Assembly (NCBI GenBank): GCA_963837355.1
Contig: CAWIMY010000007.1
Location: 2,104,315 to 2,168,314 of the forward strand
Length of the DNA stretch: 64,000 bases
Source: Aureispira sp963837355
Lineage (GTDB): Bacteria > Bacteroidota > Bacteroidia > Chitinophagales > Saprospiraceae
Direction of reading: 5' to 3'
The position numbers were made by a program, and so were the translations under genes. The first letter of the stretch is position 1. Each line of letters opens with the position of its first letter. Shown here in pieces: positions 53,811 through 62,068 of the stretch. The notes below the pieces were generated by a model. The model had not been told where the DNA came from, searched no databases, and was given only the letters and a program-made list of their open reading frames with translations.

Positions 53811-54923
53811 TTAACGATAAATTGTTTCCCAGTCTTTCCAAACGGCTTCATAGCCTTGGCTTTTTAGCAATTCCACGATGTGGGCAGGGGAGCGCTCGTC
53901 CGAAATTTCGAACTGCTCCAAGGACTGCTTGGCTACCTCATACCCACCGGGATTTGTTTTAGAACCTGCACTCATGGACGTGATGCCCAATTTGATAACA
54001 TTGTTGCGGAAAACCTCCGTTTCGCGTGTAGAAATAGACAATTCTACTTCCTCATTATAAATGCGGTACGCGCAAATCAATTGTACCAATTCTCGGTCAT
54101 TCATCGCCACTTTAGGCTCTAAGCCACCCGAAAAAGGCCGTAAACGCGGAAACGACAAGGTGTATTTTGTTTTCCAATAAGTGCGCTCCAAATAGTCCAA
54201 GTGCAACGCCGTAAAAAAGCTATCGGTTCGCCAATCTTCTAAACCAATCAAGGTGCCCAAGCCAATTTTATGCACGCCCGCCCGTCCCAAGCGATCAGGG
54301 GTACCCAAGCGGTAATAAAAGTTAGACTTTTTGCCTTTGGGGTGGTGTTTTTTATAATCCTCTTGGTGATAGGTTTCTTGATAGACCAATACCGCATGTA
54401 AGCCCAACGGCACTAATTCTTTATAATCAGCTTCGTCCAAAGGCTGTACCTCCATCGAAACCTGTGCAAAATGTGGCGTGATTAGTTCTAAGGCATGTTT
54501 AAAATAGTCCAGGCCCACAGTCTTATTGGCCTCTCCCGTAACCAGCAAAACGTGGTCGTATCCCATTGCTTTGAGGACTTCTGTCTCTTGCAATAATTCC
54601 GCGCCATTGAGCGTACGGCGGGCAATTTTATTATCTAAACTAAAGCCACAATAGGTGCAAATGTTTTGGCATTCGTTGGACAAATACATAGGGATGTACA
54701 GCTGCATGGTGCGTCCAAAACGTCGAAGCGTCAATTGTTGACTCAGCTGTGCCATTTGCTCCAAATAAGGCGCGGCAGCAGGAGAAATCAAGGCTTTGAA
54801 ATCCTCCAATGTGCGTTTGCTGGCCGAGAGTGCCCGCTCTACGTCTGTTGCTGTTTTGTCGTAAATACTCTTCTTGACCACTTCCCAATTGTGTTGGTCA
54901 AACAAGGTTTTAAATTCGCTCAT
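53811..54923 (-). CDS. thiH: 2-iminoacetate synthase (radical SAM)
   Basis: 370 residues. The radical SAM cluster is CQNICTYCGF (CxxxCxxC). Other ThiH features are YIPMYLSNECQN, LLVTGEANKTVGLDYF, SMEVQPLDEADYKELVPLGL, YQETYHQEDY and SISTRETEVFRNNVIKLGIT with MSAGSKTNPGGY. It makes dehydroglycine from tyrosine for thiazole synthesis. The gene stands alone here, without thiC, thiS, thiG or thiF neighbours in view, and no TPP riboswitch was found upstream. Confidence 0.94.
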   Translation of the reverse strand: MSEFKTLFDQHNWEVVKKSIYDKTATDVERALSASKRTLEDFKALISPAAAPYLEQMAQLSQQLTLRRFGRTMQLYIPMYLSNECQNICTYCGFSLDNKIARRTLNGAELLQETEVLKAMGYDHVLLVTGEANKTVGLDYFKHALELITPHFAQVSMEVQPLDEADYKELVPLGLHAVLVYQETYHQEDYKKHHPKGKKSNFYYRLGTPDRLGRAGVHKIGLGTLIGLEDWRTDSFFTALHLDYLERTYWKTKYTLSFPRLRPFSGGLEPKVAMNDRELVQLICAYRIYNEEVELSISTRETEVFRNNVIKLGITSMSAGSKTNPGGYEVAKQSLEQFEISDERSPAHIVELLKSQGYEAVWKDWETIYR

Positions 54924-55259
54924 TGCTTAATTGCTTAGATATTGAGTTGGCTGAAAACCACCATTGCATAAAAAAATCGTGTTACAAAAGTAGTGCATCA
55001 AGGGTATAAAAGCTAGTAAAGCGCTAGATTTTACAAAGGACTGTCAAGGAACGTCGGACTTTTCCTGCCAATAAAGCGAGGGGAAGTAATAACAAAAAGA
55101 GGTGTTGCTTGTTATAACGAATGTATAATCGGAACGCTCGTGGAGCTACCACACTAGTTTTCAAGCAAACAAGGGCATAAAAAGCAGCCTTACCGCAAGG
55201 AAAAAGGCTTTCTCTACAAAAAGGAACGTTATACATTTTGGACAATTACTAAATAGATA
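54924..55259. other. Divergent intergenic region with candidate thiH promoter
   Basis: 336 bases between thiH (minus) and msrB (plus). On minus, TACTTTTG (54992-54985) is a perfect TAnnTTTG -7 element 62 bases before the thiH ATG; the -33 TTG is not obvious. The conserved TPP riboswitch segments (CTGAGA, ACCTGATCTGG) were looked for and not found. A 73-codon minus frame inside has no coding character. Confidence 0.4.
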
Positions 55260-55823
55260 ATGATGATAATGATAAAAAAGTGCTGCCTTTACTTAGGGGC
55301 AGTTATGCTAATAGGTAGTTTTTTGATGGCTTGCCAGCCCAAAGAAGCAAGGGTAGGAGAGAACGGTAAACCGTCTGCATCAACCGTTGCTACTGCCCAA
55401 ACAGTTGCTTATGTGGATACAGGAGAAGTGACACCAATCACAAAAACAGAAGAACAATGGCGGGCAGAATTGACGGACGAAGAATTTCGCATTTTGCGCC
55501 AGAAAGGTACCGAACGCGCCTATACCTCAGGATTATTGGAGAACAAAGAAAAAGGGGTCTACTACTGCGCCGCTTGTCAATTGCCCCTATTTCATAGCCA
55601 GACGAAATTTAAGTCGGGAACAGGATGGCCTAGTTTTTATGCTCCAATAGAAGACAAATACATCACCGAATACCAAGATAAAAGCTATGGTATGGTGCGC
55701 ACAGAGGTCACTTGCGCGCGTTGTGACGGACACTTAGGCCATGTATTTGACGACGGGCCAAAGCCAACAGGCTTGCGGTACTGTATCAACGGAGTCTCTT
55801 TAGGCTTCCAAAAAGATAAATAA
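55260..55823 (+). CDS. msrB: Peptide-methionine (R)-S-oxide reductase, lipoprotein form
   Basis: 187 residues. A lipoprotein signal (LIGSFLMAC, Cys near 24) is followed by a linker and the MsrB domain. Zinc-binding pairs are YYCAACQLPLF and TCARCDGHLGHVFDDGP; the fold motif SGTGWPSFYAPI and the catalytic Cys in LRYCINGVSLGF are present. It repairs oxidised methionine in periplasmic or outer-membrane proteins using thioredoxin-like reductants. No MsrA is attached. The start may instead be the ATG at 55269. Confidence 0.95.
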   Translation: MMIMIKKCCLYLGAVMLIGSFLMACQPKEARVGENGKPSASTVATAQTVAYVDTGEVTPITKTEEQWRAELTDEEFRILRQKGTERAYTSGLLENKEKGVYYCAACQLPLFHSQTKFKSGTGWPSFYAPIEDKYITEYQDKSYGMVRTEVTCARCDGHLGHVFDDGPKPTGLRYCINGVSLGFQKDK

Positions 55824-55903
55824 GCCTTTCATTTTGGCTATTTCCTTATAACAAAGCCTTGCTGGGCACATTGAGTTGCCTAGCAAGGCCAAGTCTCTAC
55901 ACT

Positions 55904-57145
55904 ATGTTCTCCCAATTGCGTACGCCCTCCTTTACTCCGCTCACTGCACTACTTTTTCTTATGCTATTTTCTCAGTTTTTTACGGCTTGCAAAAGTTTAA
56001 AGCGAATGATGCCCGAAGGGGCTGCGTTGACCCAAGAGGAGCGCGCGGAAACGCTGGATAAAAGAGCGCCACACGACGTTACTTACACAGGGGAAGCCCT
56101 AGTTGATTTTCCTGTCATGCCTGTACAAGCTTGGGCGGTAGCGTATGAATTGGATTTGATTTTGGTCTCTCAACATCCCGATTGGAATATGCACGAGTAC
56201 GCCAAATTGACGACGGTTGATGGAGATTTATGGATTATGAAAGATGCCGAAGAAGGAAGCTTAGATCAATTTATAGTAGCGGATATTGACAACATTCAAA
56301 GTTGGTTGCCCGAATTGCCTGTCGTACGCAAACAATATCCTGTTAAGATTATAGACAATAGTACGGATAAATTATTAGACTTTGAGTTTGAATATGAAAA
56401 TGTAAAAGGGGTGTTGGTCAAGGCCAACTACAAAGGTAAATACCCTACCACGGCGCTCAAAAAGCGCAATGGGTCTACGATGGGACACTCTCGCAACCAA
56501 TTGATGGTTGGGCTGGATTTGCCCTACCGCGATTTTGGCAAAAAAGCCAGCATTACTTATGACGGCGTCCCTTACAAAATGGATAAACTCCTTGGCTTGG
56601 TGCCTTTTCAAATGGCACTCCAACAAACACAGGGCGGATTGAGCAGCGGGCGTTATGACCTCAAAAAAAAGGATGAAAATACGCTACAAACAACCCATTA
56701 CAACAATGGAAATACGGTTGAGCAAGATTGGACATTTATACAAACCCCTAACAAAACTACCGTACAGCAACTTAATGAATTCAGAACCCTAAATTATGAA
56801 TTTAAGGGCAGCGAGTTTCTAGAATTAGAAGTCGCTTATGTGCAGCAGTGGAACAAAAAAGAAGCAGGTGCTCGCATTACCTTTGCTCCACCATTGCCCG
56901 ATATTAGACGGCATTTTGAAGGACAATATCGCTCTGATTTTGTATTGGATATGAATGGACAAGCTAGTAATGGAACAGGCATCGTCCTTGTCGAATGGAT
57001 CGACGGCAAAGCTTCCATCACTTTGCAACCCTCTGCCCCTTGGTGGATGGTCGATCGTCCCATGCAAACCCTTATTTCCTATAAAAATGGCCAAGCAGTG
57101 GTAGACATCAAAATGCTACCCGACCCCACAAAAGAAGCACAATAA
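55904..57145 (+). CDS. Lipoprotein of unknown function
   Basis: 413 residues from ATG 55904, which places a lipobox correctly (LFLMLFSQFFTAC, Cys near 29). The mature protein is beta-rich with many aromatic residues (YTGEALVDFPVMPVQAWAVA, FEYENVKGVLVKANYKGKYP, PLPDIRRHFEGQYRSDFVLD). No known domain was recognised. It lies 80 bases after msrB on the same strand, possibly one transcript, and its stop is 9 bases from that of a convergent gene. Confidence 0.7.
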   Translation: MFSQLRTPSFTPLTALLFLMLFSQFFTACKSLKRMMPEGAALTQEERAETLDKRAPHDVTYTGEALVDFPVMPVQAWAVAYELDLILVSQHPDWNMHEYAKLTTVDGDLWIMKDAEEGSLDQFIVADIDNIQSWLPELPVVRKQYPVKIIDNSTDKLLDFEFEYENVKGVLVKANYKGKYPTTALKKRNGSTMGHSRNQLMVGLDLPYRDFGKKASITYDGVPYKMDKLLGLVPFQMALQQTQGGLSSGRYDLKKKDENTLQTTHYNNGNTVEQDWTFIQTPNKTTVQQLNEFRTLNYEFKGSEFLELEVAYVQQWNKKEAGARITFAPPLPDIRRHFEGQYRSDFVLDMNGQASNGTGIVLVEWIDGKASITLQPSAPWWMVDRPMQTLISYKNGQAVVDIKMLPDPTKEAQ

Positions 57146-57154
57146 TCGGCGCTA

Positions 57155-57610
57155 CTAAAAGAAAACCAACGGCAATTCCAGTTGCTTGGTCCAATAGTAA
57201 GCTAAGCCCAAGGGCAATAACTTAACACTTTGAAAAGCGGCATTGAGCAGCACAGGCCAAGCATTGCTCGGTTCTACGATTTGATAACTCGTACCTGCTA
57301 TCAGTACGGCCACCGTCAGCCAAGTGCATTGTAATACCCAAATGTTACGAAACGGCGCTTTGATGGCACCAACCAATAGAATCAACAACAATAAATTGAT
57401 GCCCACGAGGTGAAAGGAAAAACTATCTACAAAATTACCTTTTAGTAAGAAAGCCGTTAACCAAGTACTCAAATTGCTAGACAATTCGTAAGTAGGCGAG
57501 AGGTGTATATCAAACAACATGGAGTTGTCCAATACCAATAAAACAATAAAGAATAAAATAGCGAGGCGGATTTTGACGGCTAGGCGTTCCTGAAATTTAA
57601 TGATACTCAT
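57155..57610 (-). CDS. Small multi-pass membrane protein
   Basis: 151 residues with about four membrane segments (IRLAILFFIVLLVLDNSM, INLLLLILLVGAI, WVLQCTWLTVAVLIAG, LLPLGLAYYWTKQL). No family was recognised. A palindrome nearly identical to that in front of the 208-residue membrane-protein gene lies 34 bases before its start, so it likely belongs to the same regulon. Confidence 0.7.
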   Translation of the reverse strand: MSIIKFQERLAVKIRLAILFFIVLLVLDNSMLFDIHLSPTYELSSNLSTWLTAFLLKGNFVDSFSFHLVGINLLLLILLVGAIKAPFRNIWVLQCTWLTVAVLIAGTSYQIVEPSNAWPVLLNAAFQSVKLLPLGLAYYWTKQLELPLVFF

Positions 57611-57643
57611 GTGATCGTTGATTTAAAAGTTAGAGGGATAAAG

Positions 57644-57662
57644 TACTTTGCAATTCAAAGTG
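57644..57662. promoter_or_regulatory. Operator copy 2 (TACTTTG-N5-CAAAGTR)
   Basis: TACTTTGCAATTCAAAGTG, a 19-bp near-perfect palindrome, 34 bases upstream of the 151-residue membrane-protein gene (minus). It matches the copy at 58693-58711 in 16 of 19 positions, with all differences in the spacer or last base. Confidence 0.7.
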
Positions 57663-57688
57663 GGTAGCTAAAAAAAAGGGGTTAACAA

Positions 57689-57979
57689 TTAGGGTTTCTT
57701 GTAGATTAAGGCTTCTAAGGCGGCTAAGTGTTTTTGAAATTCGAGTTGTCCTTCTTGGGTGGCTTTGTAAGTAGTTAGGGGTTTTTTATTGACAAATTCT
57801 TTGTGTACGGCAACCAACGCCTTCTTTTCTAGCGCAGCGAGATGCGAGGCCAAATTGCCATCCGTCACCTTCAACAACTCTTTGAGTTGCTTAAAGGGCA
57901 CCCAGTCATTGACCAACAGAATGGACATAATGCCCAAGCGCACCCGACTTTCAAAAACTTTGTTTAGATTTTCTATCAT
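57689..57979 (-). CDS. Winged-helix transcriptional regulator (ArsR/HTH_34-like)
   Basis: 96 residues. SRVRLGIMSILLVNDWVPFK then QLKELLKVTDGNLASHLAAL forms the helix-turn-helix, with ALVAVHKEFVNKKPLTTYKA the wing. This is the small MarR/ArsR-like DNA-binding family that typically accompanies an integral membrane protein in Bacteroidota. It follows the 208-residue membrane-protein gene by 67 bases on the same strand, and is the likely reader of the two palindromes. Confidence 0.88.
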   Translation of the reverse strand: MIENLNKVFESRVRLGIMSILLVNDWVPFKQLKELLKVTDGNLASHLAALEKKALVAVHKEFVNKKPLTTYKATQEGQLEFQKHLAALEALIYKKP

Positions 57980-58046
57980 AATAGAATAGGTCTTCTGTTG
58001 CTCCTTGTTGCTTAACGTTGCTTAATCCATATTGAAAAAAGAGGCG

Positions 58047-58673
58047 TTACTCGTATTTATAGTGTAAATAAATGCCGTAAACAATGTGCAACACACCAAA
58101 ACCAATGGTCCAAAACAACAACCCATTGCCAAAGGAAATCCAAGTAGCATTTAACAAACCTAAGATTATTTGGCAAAAGCCCAAATACCGAATGTCATTA
58201 AGCGTGTATTTACTCGCGTTGACTAAGGCCAACCCATAAAAAATCAACGTAGCAGGCGCAATCATCGTCACAATACCTTGCTTCAACAAAATTAAACAAA
58301 ACAAGCCCCCCGTCACCAATGGAATAAATAAATTACCCAACAACTGGCGACTACTCTGGTCCCACAAGCCTTGCCCTTGTCGTTGTGCTTTGCGCCAAGT
58401 AAAAAAGCCCGCCACGGCCAACGCGGCCAACAACGTCAATCCCGCAATAAACAGCAATTCCCAAGTCAAGGTGCCTTTCGGCACAAGGTAGGTGCCATCC
58501 GCCAAACGGTACGCTTGTAAGCGCCACCAAGCCGCCGCACTGCCCAACAAGGCACAAATGCCTGCCCCGACACCCGATAAGCCGCTCAAAGAAATAAAAC
58601 GGCTGGATTTCTCCATCAACGAACGAATGTCCGCCAACTGTTGTAACTGCTCTTCTTTTGTAAATTGATCCAT
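58047..58673 (-). CDS. Multi-pass membrane protein, partner of the winged-helix regulator
   Basis: 208 residues from ATG 58673 (MDQFTKEEQLQQLADIRSLM). A charged N-terminal helix is followed by about five or six membrane segments (LSGVGAGICALLGSAAAWW, LLFIAGLTLLAALAVAGFF, LFIPLVTGGLFCLILL, and two more). No family with known activity was recognised. First gene of an operon with the regulator, with a palindromic operator overlapping its likely promoter. Confidence 0.8.
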   Translation of the reverse strand: MDQFTKEEQLQQLADIRSLMEKSSRFISLSGLSGVGAGICALLGSAAAWWRLQAYRLADGTYLVPKGTLTWELLFIAGLTLLAALAVAGFFTWRKAQRQGQGLWDQSSRQLLGNLFIPLVTGGLFCLILLKQGIVTMIAPATLIFYGLALVNASKYTLNDIRYLGFCQIILGLLNATWISFGNGLLFWTIGFGVLHIVYGIYLHYKYE

Positions 58674-58692
58674 ACTAGACAAGGGTTAAAAG

Positions 58693-58711
58693 TACTTTGA
58701 ATTACAAAGTA
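58693..58711. promoter_or_regulatory. Operator copy 1, overlapping a candidate promoter
   Basis: TACTTTGAATTACAAAGTA, a perfect 7-5-7 palindrome 20 bases before the 208-residue gene. On minus it overlaps a TTG-N20-TTACTTTG pair that resembles the bacteroidotal -33/-7 promoter, so a bound dimer would block RNA polymerase. A near-identical copy precedes the 151-residue gene. Confidence 0.75.
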
Positions 58712-58824
58712 AGAATAAAGCAAGCAGATTTGCAACTTTTCCCCTAGCTTTTTAGTAATAACAGCAGTTAATAATTTCTAAAAAAAAGCAAAACTGCTTA
58801 AAACAATAAAAAACACCGATAACA

Positions 58825-59295
58825 ATGGACGATTTCAGAAAAAAATTAGCCGATGGCCTAGCCAAAACTACCGAATTACTCAAAGAAGGCGTAGAAAAAA
58901 TTGGTCAAATTGGCCCCGCTGCGGTAGACAAAGCCGCTTCCTTAGTCAATGATTTGGTTGCCATCATGCCGCTTTTAGAAGAAGCGGGCTACCCCGTACA
59001 AGAGTTCAAAATTTGCCTAGCCCTCTCCCCAATGGTCGAAGTTAGTTTTTTGATGGGTCATGAGATCGATCCCGAAAAACTAGCCGCCCTAAAAGAAGAA
59101 CACGACGACAAGCGCCTCTTCGGAATGATCCTCAGCACGCTAAAAGTTGCCCGCGATTTGGCAGGAAAAATCGACGATGAGGAGTTTTCTTTTGAAGAAA
59201 CGGTAGTAGAAATTACCATGCCTCCCAAAGTGAATTTGCGGTATATTAACAAGCGCAGTGCGGCTACGGAGATGTTTGAGATAAAAAGTGAGTAA
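58825..59295 (+). CDS. Unknown small cytosolic protein
   Basis: 156 residues. The N-terminal third is a long amphipathic helix (MDDFRKKLADGLAKTTELLK). The rest contains PLLEEAGYPVQEFKICLALS and acidic helices, ending in strands (VNLRYINKRSAATEMFEIKS). No signal peptide, membrane segment or known motif. Divergent from the regulator operon. Confidence 0.65.
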   Translation: MDDFRKKLADGLAKTTELLKEGVEKIGQIGPAAVDKAASLVNDLVAIMPLLEEAGYPVQEFKICLALSPMVEVSFLMGHEIDPEKLAALKEEHDDKRLFGMILSTLKVARDLAGKIDDEEFSFEETVVEITMPPKVNLRYINKRSAATEMFEIKSE

Positions 59296-59470
59296 GTTTT
59301 TTTATTTTAAAATGAGAACAATGGAAAAGTCGGTGATCCGCTAATGGAGTTGGAAGACACGCCCCGATTCCGTTCAAGTCGATCCGACCGAGGGGGAGAT
59401 GGATTTGAATGGTAAGTATAAGCGCCGTAGCGGATTCAGACGCTACTTTCAGATAACAAGACACTTAATT

Positions 59471-59515
59471 AAAAGCAAAACGGTTTGGATCAAGACCCAA
59501 ACCGCTATTGCTTTT
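59471..59515. terminator. Bidirectional intrinsic terminator
   Basis: AAAAGCAAAACGGTTTGG (59471-59488) pairs with CCAAACCGCTATTGCTTTT (59497-59515) apart from a small internal mismatch. A-rich on the left and T-rich on the right, so it serves both the 156-residue gene and the reductase coming from the right. Confidence 0.75.
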
Positions 59516-59580
59516 ATACCTTGTTAGCTACTTTTTTTTACAATAACTATTCAATAATAAGGTCTATTTTTATCTTATTC

Positions 59581-60744
59581 CTAATAGCTCATTTTCACTA
59601 TTTTTTCAACTAGGGCAGGAGTGATTTTTCCTTTTTCTCCAAGACCTTTCCACCCTCTTTTTTCAAAACGTTTGGAAATAGTTTCAGCGGTACCTAAATA
59701 ATCTTCGGTATAATCAGACAATTTTGTGTCGATGCCCAACGATTTAAAATACTCCGTTGTTTTTTCAATTCCAGCCAATGCCTTTTCTTCCAAGGTTCCA
59801 TCAGAAACATTCCAAACACGTTCAGCATATTGCGCCAATTTTTCTTGTTTGTCTTCCAAGTTTACTTTGTAATGACTTTCAGTTATGATGGCTAATGTTC
59901 TTGCGTGGTCTATCCCATACAAAGCGGTTAATTCGTGTCCCATGGCATGAATGGCCCAGTCTCGTAGGCACTCCTTTTTGAATTAAGCCATTTAATGCCA
60001 TCGTACAGCTCCACATAAAATTAGAAGCGGCTTTATAGTCAAACTCCTCCTTCAGCATGGTTGGTGCAATTTCAACCAACGTTTGTAAAATGCTTTCTGC
60101 AAAACGATCTTGTAGCTTCGCATCGACCGAATAAGTCATGTATTGTTCTAATACGTGGGTAAACGAATCTGCTAAACCGTTTGCTATTTGACGTTTAGGA
60201 ATCGATTTTACGACTTCAGGATCTAAAATTGAAAATTGTGGAAATAAGCCAGTGCTCACCCGATAGCAAGCTTCTCCTTGGTTTCTCTACGGGTAATGAC
60301 CGCTCCAGAATTCATTTCAGAGCCTGTCGCTGGTAAGGTCAAAACGGAACCAAATGGCATTCCTTTTTCGGTTCTAATGTGTTTCGTTAAAATATCCCAA
60401 GGCGTGTCTCCCTCATATACGGCTGCTGCCGATAAAAATTTAGTGCCATCCAATACAGAACCACCACCAACGGCCAACAAATAGGTGATCTTTTTAGCCT
60501 CAATCACTTTTAAAGCGTCCATTAATGTTTCATATTCTGGATTGGCAGGAATACCTCCAAACTCCGTCAAATCGACATTGGCTAAAGCCGTTTTTACTTG
60601 GTCGTAAATACCATTCTTTTTGATACTTCCTCCACCATAAAGTAACAACACTTTGGCATCGGTAGGAATTTCTTCTTTTAGTTGCTCTATGGTGTTCTTA
60701 CCAAAAATAATCTTAGTAGGATTTTTAAACTCAAAATTGTTCAT
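59581..60744 (-). pseudogene. Iron-containing alcohol dehydrogenase / aldehyde reductase (YqhD type), split by two frameshifts
   Basis: Three consecutive frames make one protein. Frame 1 from ATG 60744: FKNPTKIIFGKNTIEQLKEE, GGGSIKKNG, LLAVGGGSVLDGTKFLSAAA, LPATGSEMNSGAVITRRET. Frame 2 (junction near 60257) continues LFPQFSILDPEVVKSIPKRQ and DSFTHVLEQYM with metal-binding His. Frame 3 (junction near 59965) continues DWAIHAMGHELTALYGIDHA with the last metal-binding His residues. The motifs fit the NADPH-dependent YqhD branch, which detoxifies short aldehydes. All parts are preserved apart from the two shifts. It is next to an OhrR-like regulator. Confidence 0.85.
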
Positions 60745-60762
60745 TGTCTTATTTTATTATTT

Positions 60763-61000
60763 TTAAAGTTGAATGATTTCAACAGGTATATTTCCTTTTG
60801 TTGCCTTAGAATAGGGCCATACGCTATTTGCCGCTGCTCAACCCGCCGCAAACAATTGCTCTGGATTGGTAGAGCCATGCTCTTGTCCTCCAAATTCTAC
60901 AGGTGCAGCTACTTTTTCTCCATTCATTGCTTTTGCAGCATCGCTCCAGTTCAATTTGGCTAACAACTCTATTTTTAATGCTCTATTTTTATTGATGTCG
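60763..61000 (-). pseudogene. ohr (organic hydroperoxide resistance) remnant, internal deletion
   Basis: On minus, VEFGGQEHGSTNPEQLFAAG is the Ohr/OsmC active-site-proximal motif (..GGxGxGTNPEQLFAAGY). Right after it comes TGA, and in the same frame AAANSVWPYSKATKGNIPVE, the Ohr C-terminus, where VCPYSxATRGN is normal; the second reactive Cys is replaced by Trp. About 65 residues between the two ends are missing. The remnant sits between the intact ohrR-like gene and the broken reductase. Confidence 0.72.
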
Positions 61001-61003
61001 TTT

Positions 61004-61450
61004 TTAATCTTCCTTAGTGAGGATTTCAATCCATTCGTTTAGCAATTCTTTCAATTGAAGAACTTCCGATAAGTTGACGTTTTCAGTAAGTAATTTTTTA
61101 AGGAGTTCAGTAGGAATAGGTTCGGCTTTCTCTCTCAATAGCTTTCCTTTTTCTGTTAACTGAACGATAACGCTCCTTTCATCTTCGAGTGACCGTTGTC
61201 GCTGTACAAGCTCTAGTTTTTCCATCCGTTTTAACAAAGGGGAAAGCGTATTGGTCTTCAGGAGTAGCTTTTCTGTAATCTGATGGACAGAAAGCTTATC
61301 AGTCTCCCACAATACCATAAGTACTAAATATTGCGGATAGGTAATGCCCATTTTTTCCAAATAGGGCTTATAGGCTTTTGTGATAAGTCGTGAAACCGAA
61401 TATATAGGAAAGCAAATTTGATTGCATAAATGTAACTGCGTGTTTTCCAT
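61004..61450 (-). CDS. MarR-family regulator, OhrR-like
   Basis: 148 residues. The N-terminus LCNQICFPIYSVSRLI has the peroxide-sensing Cys of OhrR (normally LCFALY), followed by ITYPQYLVLMVLWETDKLSV, winged-helix segments LLLKTNTLSPLLKRMEKLEL and RSLEDERSVIVQLTEKG. OhrR represses ohr until Cys oxidation. Here its probable target ohr is only a remnant, so this regulator is either an orphan or controls the adjacent reductase or itself. A 10-bp palindrome lies 66 bases upstream. Confidence 0.85.
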   Translation of the reverse strand: MENTQLHLCNQICFPIYSVSRLITKAYKPYLEKMGITYPQYLVLMVLWETDKLSVHQITEKLLLKTNTLSPLLKRMEKLELVQRQRSLEDERSVIVQLTEKGKLLREKAEPIPTELLKKLLTENVNLSEVLQLKELLNEWIEILTKED

Positions 61451-61515
61451 TAGTGTTTAGTTGTAGTGGCCTTCCATGCTTTCTAAGCACCAGAAGACTA
61501 TAAAGCTTCTGCAAT

Positions 61516-61540
61516 GTTCTACTATACCAAATAGTAGAAC
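61516..61540. promoter_or_regulatory. Palindrome upstream of the ohrR-like gene, candidate operator
   Basis: GTTCTACTAT (61516-61525) and ATAGTAGAAC (61531-61540), perfect 10-bp arms separated by ACCAA, 66 bases before the ATG of the MarR-family gene. Size and symmetry suit a dimeric winged-helix repressor. It differs from the AATTGTA-type boxes of classical OhrR sites. Confidence 0.55.
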
Positions 61541-61964
61541 ACCAAATCGTTACTCAAAGGAACTCAATCAGGAACCTGAGCCTAAACGTAGATTCCATTA
61601 AACGCAAGGGGACTGAATCCAGCATAAATCATAAAAGGGATAGTAGGATTCTAAAAATATTTTGTGTTAAGGTGGGTGTCCTAAGTCCATTGAAATATTA
61701 TCGTAGGCGTTTATATCGTGCGCGATACAAATGTACGTGTTTTATCTAAAAGAAGCGTTGTTTGGGAATAGTTTTCTAAAAATTTGAGAGGAGCGGGGGA
61801 GTTGTAGCCAATGGAGTCGGGGAGTGTTTTGCTGTTTCCAAAATTAAGCGGCGGCATATGTTTTGGAAATGGGGGATATTGCTGGTTCTGGGCGGTGCTC
61901 CTGTGTGAAGCTCGTGGAGAACTAGGGACTCGAATGGGTTCGTGTATGGTTAGTTGTGTTGGCT

Positions 61965-62062
61965 GGAACTAAGTTAGCAAATAAAACCACCGCGTAGGAA
62001 AATTATCAAGATTTTCCGAGTACATACAGAATGAGCTATTAACTATACAGGTTGTTGCCCAC
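61965..62062. repeat. Cassette-junction-like sequence A
   Basis: On minus, just after the stop of the lipoprotein frame, TGTGGGCAACAACCTGTATA begins a roughly 100-base non-coding stretch that ends near CAGCCAACACAACTAACC. The CAACAAC-nn-GTATAGT core is shared with junction B at 62520-62608, in the same place behind the preceding gene. Confidence 0.45.
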
Positions 62063-62068
62063 AGTATT

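Larger units (their letters stand above)
61451..62068. other. Long intergenic region before the cassette-like segment
   Basis: 618 bases. It holds the ohrR-proximal palindrome (61516-61540) and, at 61965-62068, the first cassette-junction sequence. Between them no ORF with coding character, terminator or RNA gene could be supported. Base composition shifts to G-rich around 61780-61900. Confidence 0.4.

Noticed and set aside
54924..55020. TPP riboswitch in front of thiH
   Set aside because: CTGAGA and the ACCTGATCTGG core are absent; only an ACCCTTGA stretch is vaguely similar.
55024..55245. 73-codon minus-strand ORF between thiH and msrB
   Set aside because: No recognisable domain and it lies over the presumed promoters.
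59322..59420. Arg-rich short plus-strand frame (MELEDTPRFRSSRSDRGGDG)
   Set aside because: 23 codons, no context, and probably a chance reading between the 156-residue gene and its terminator.
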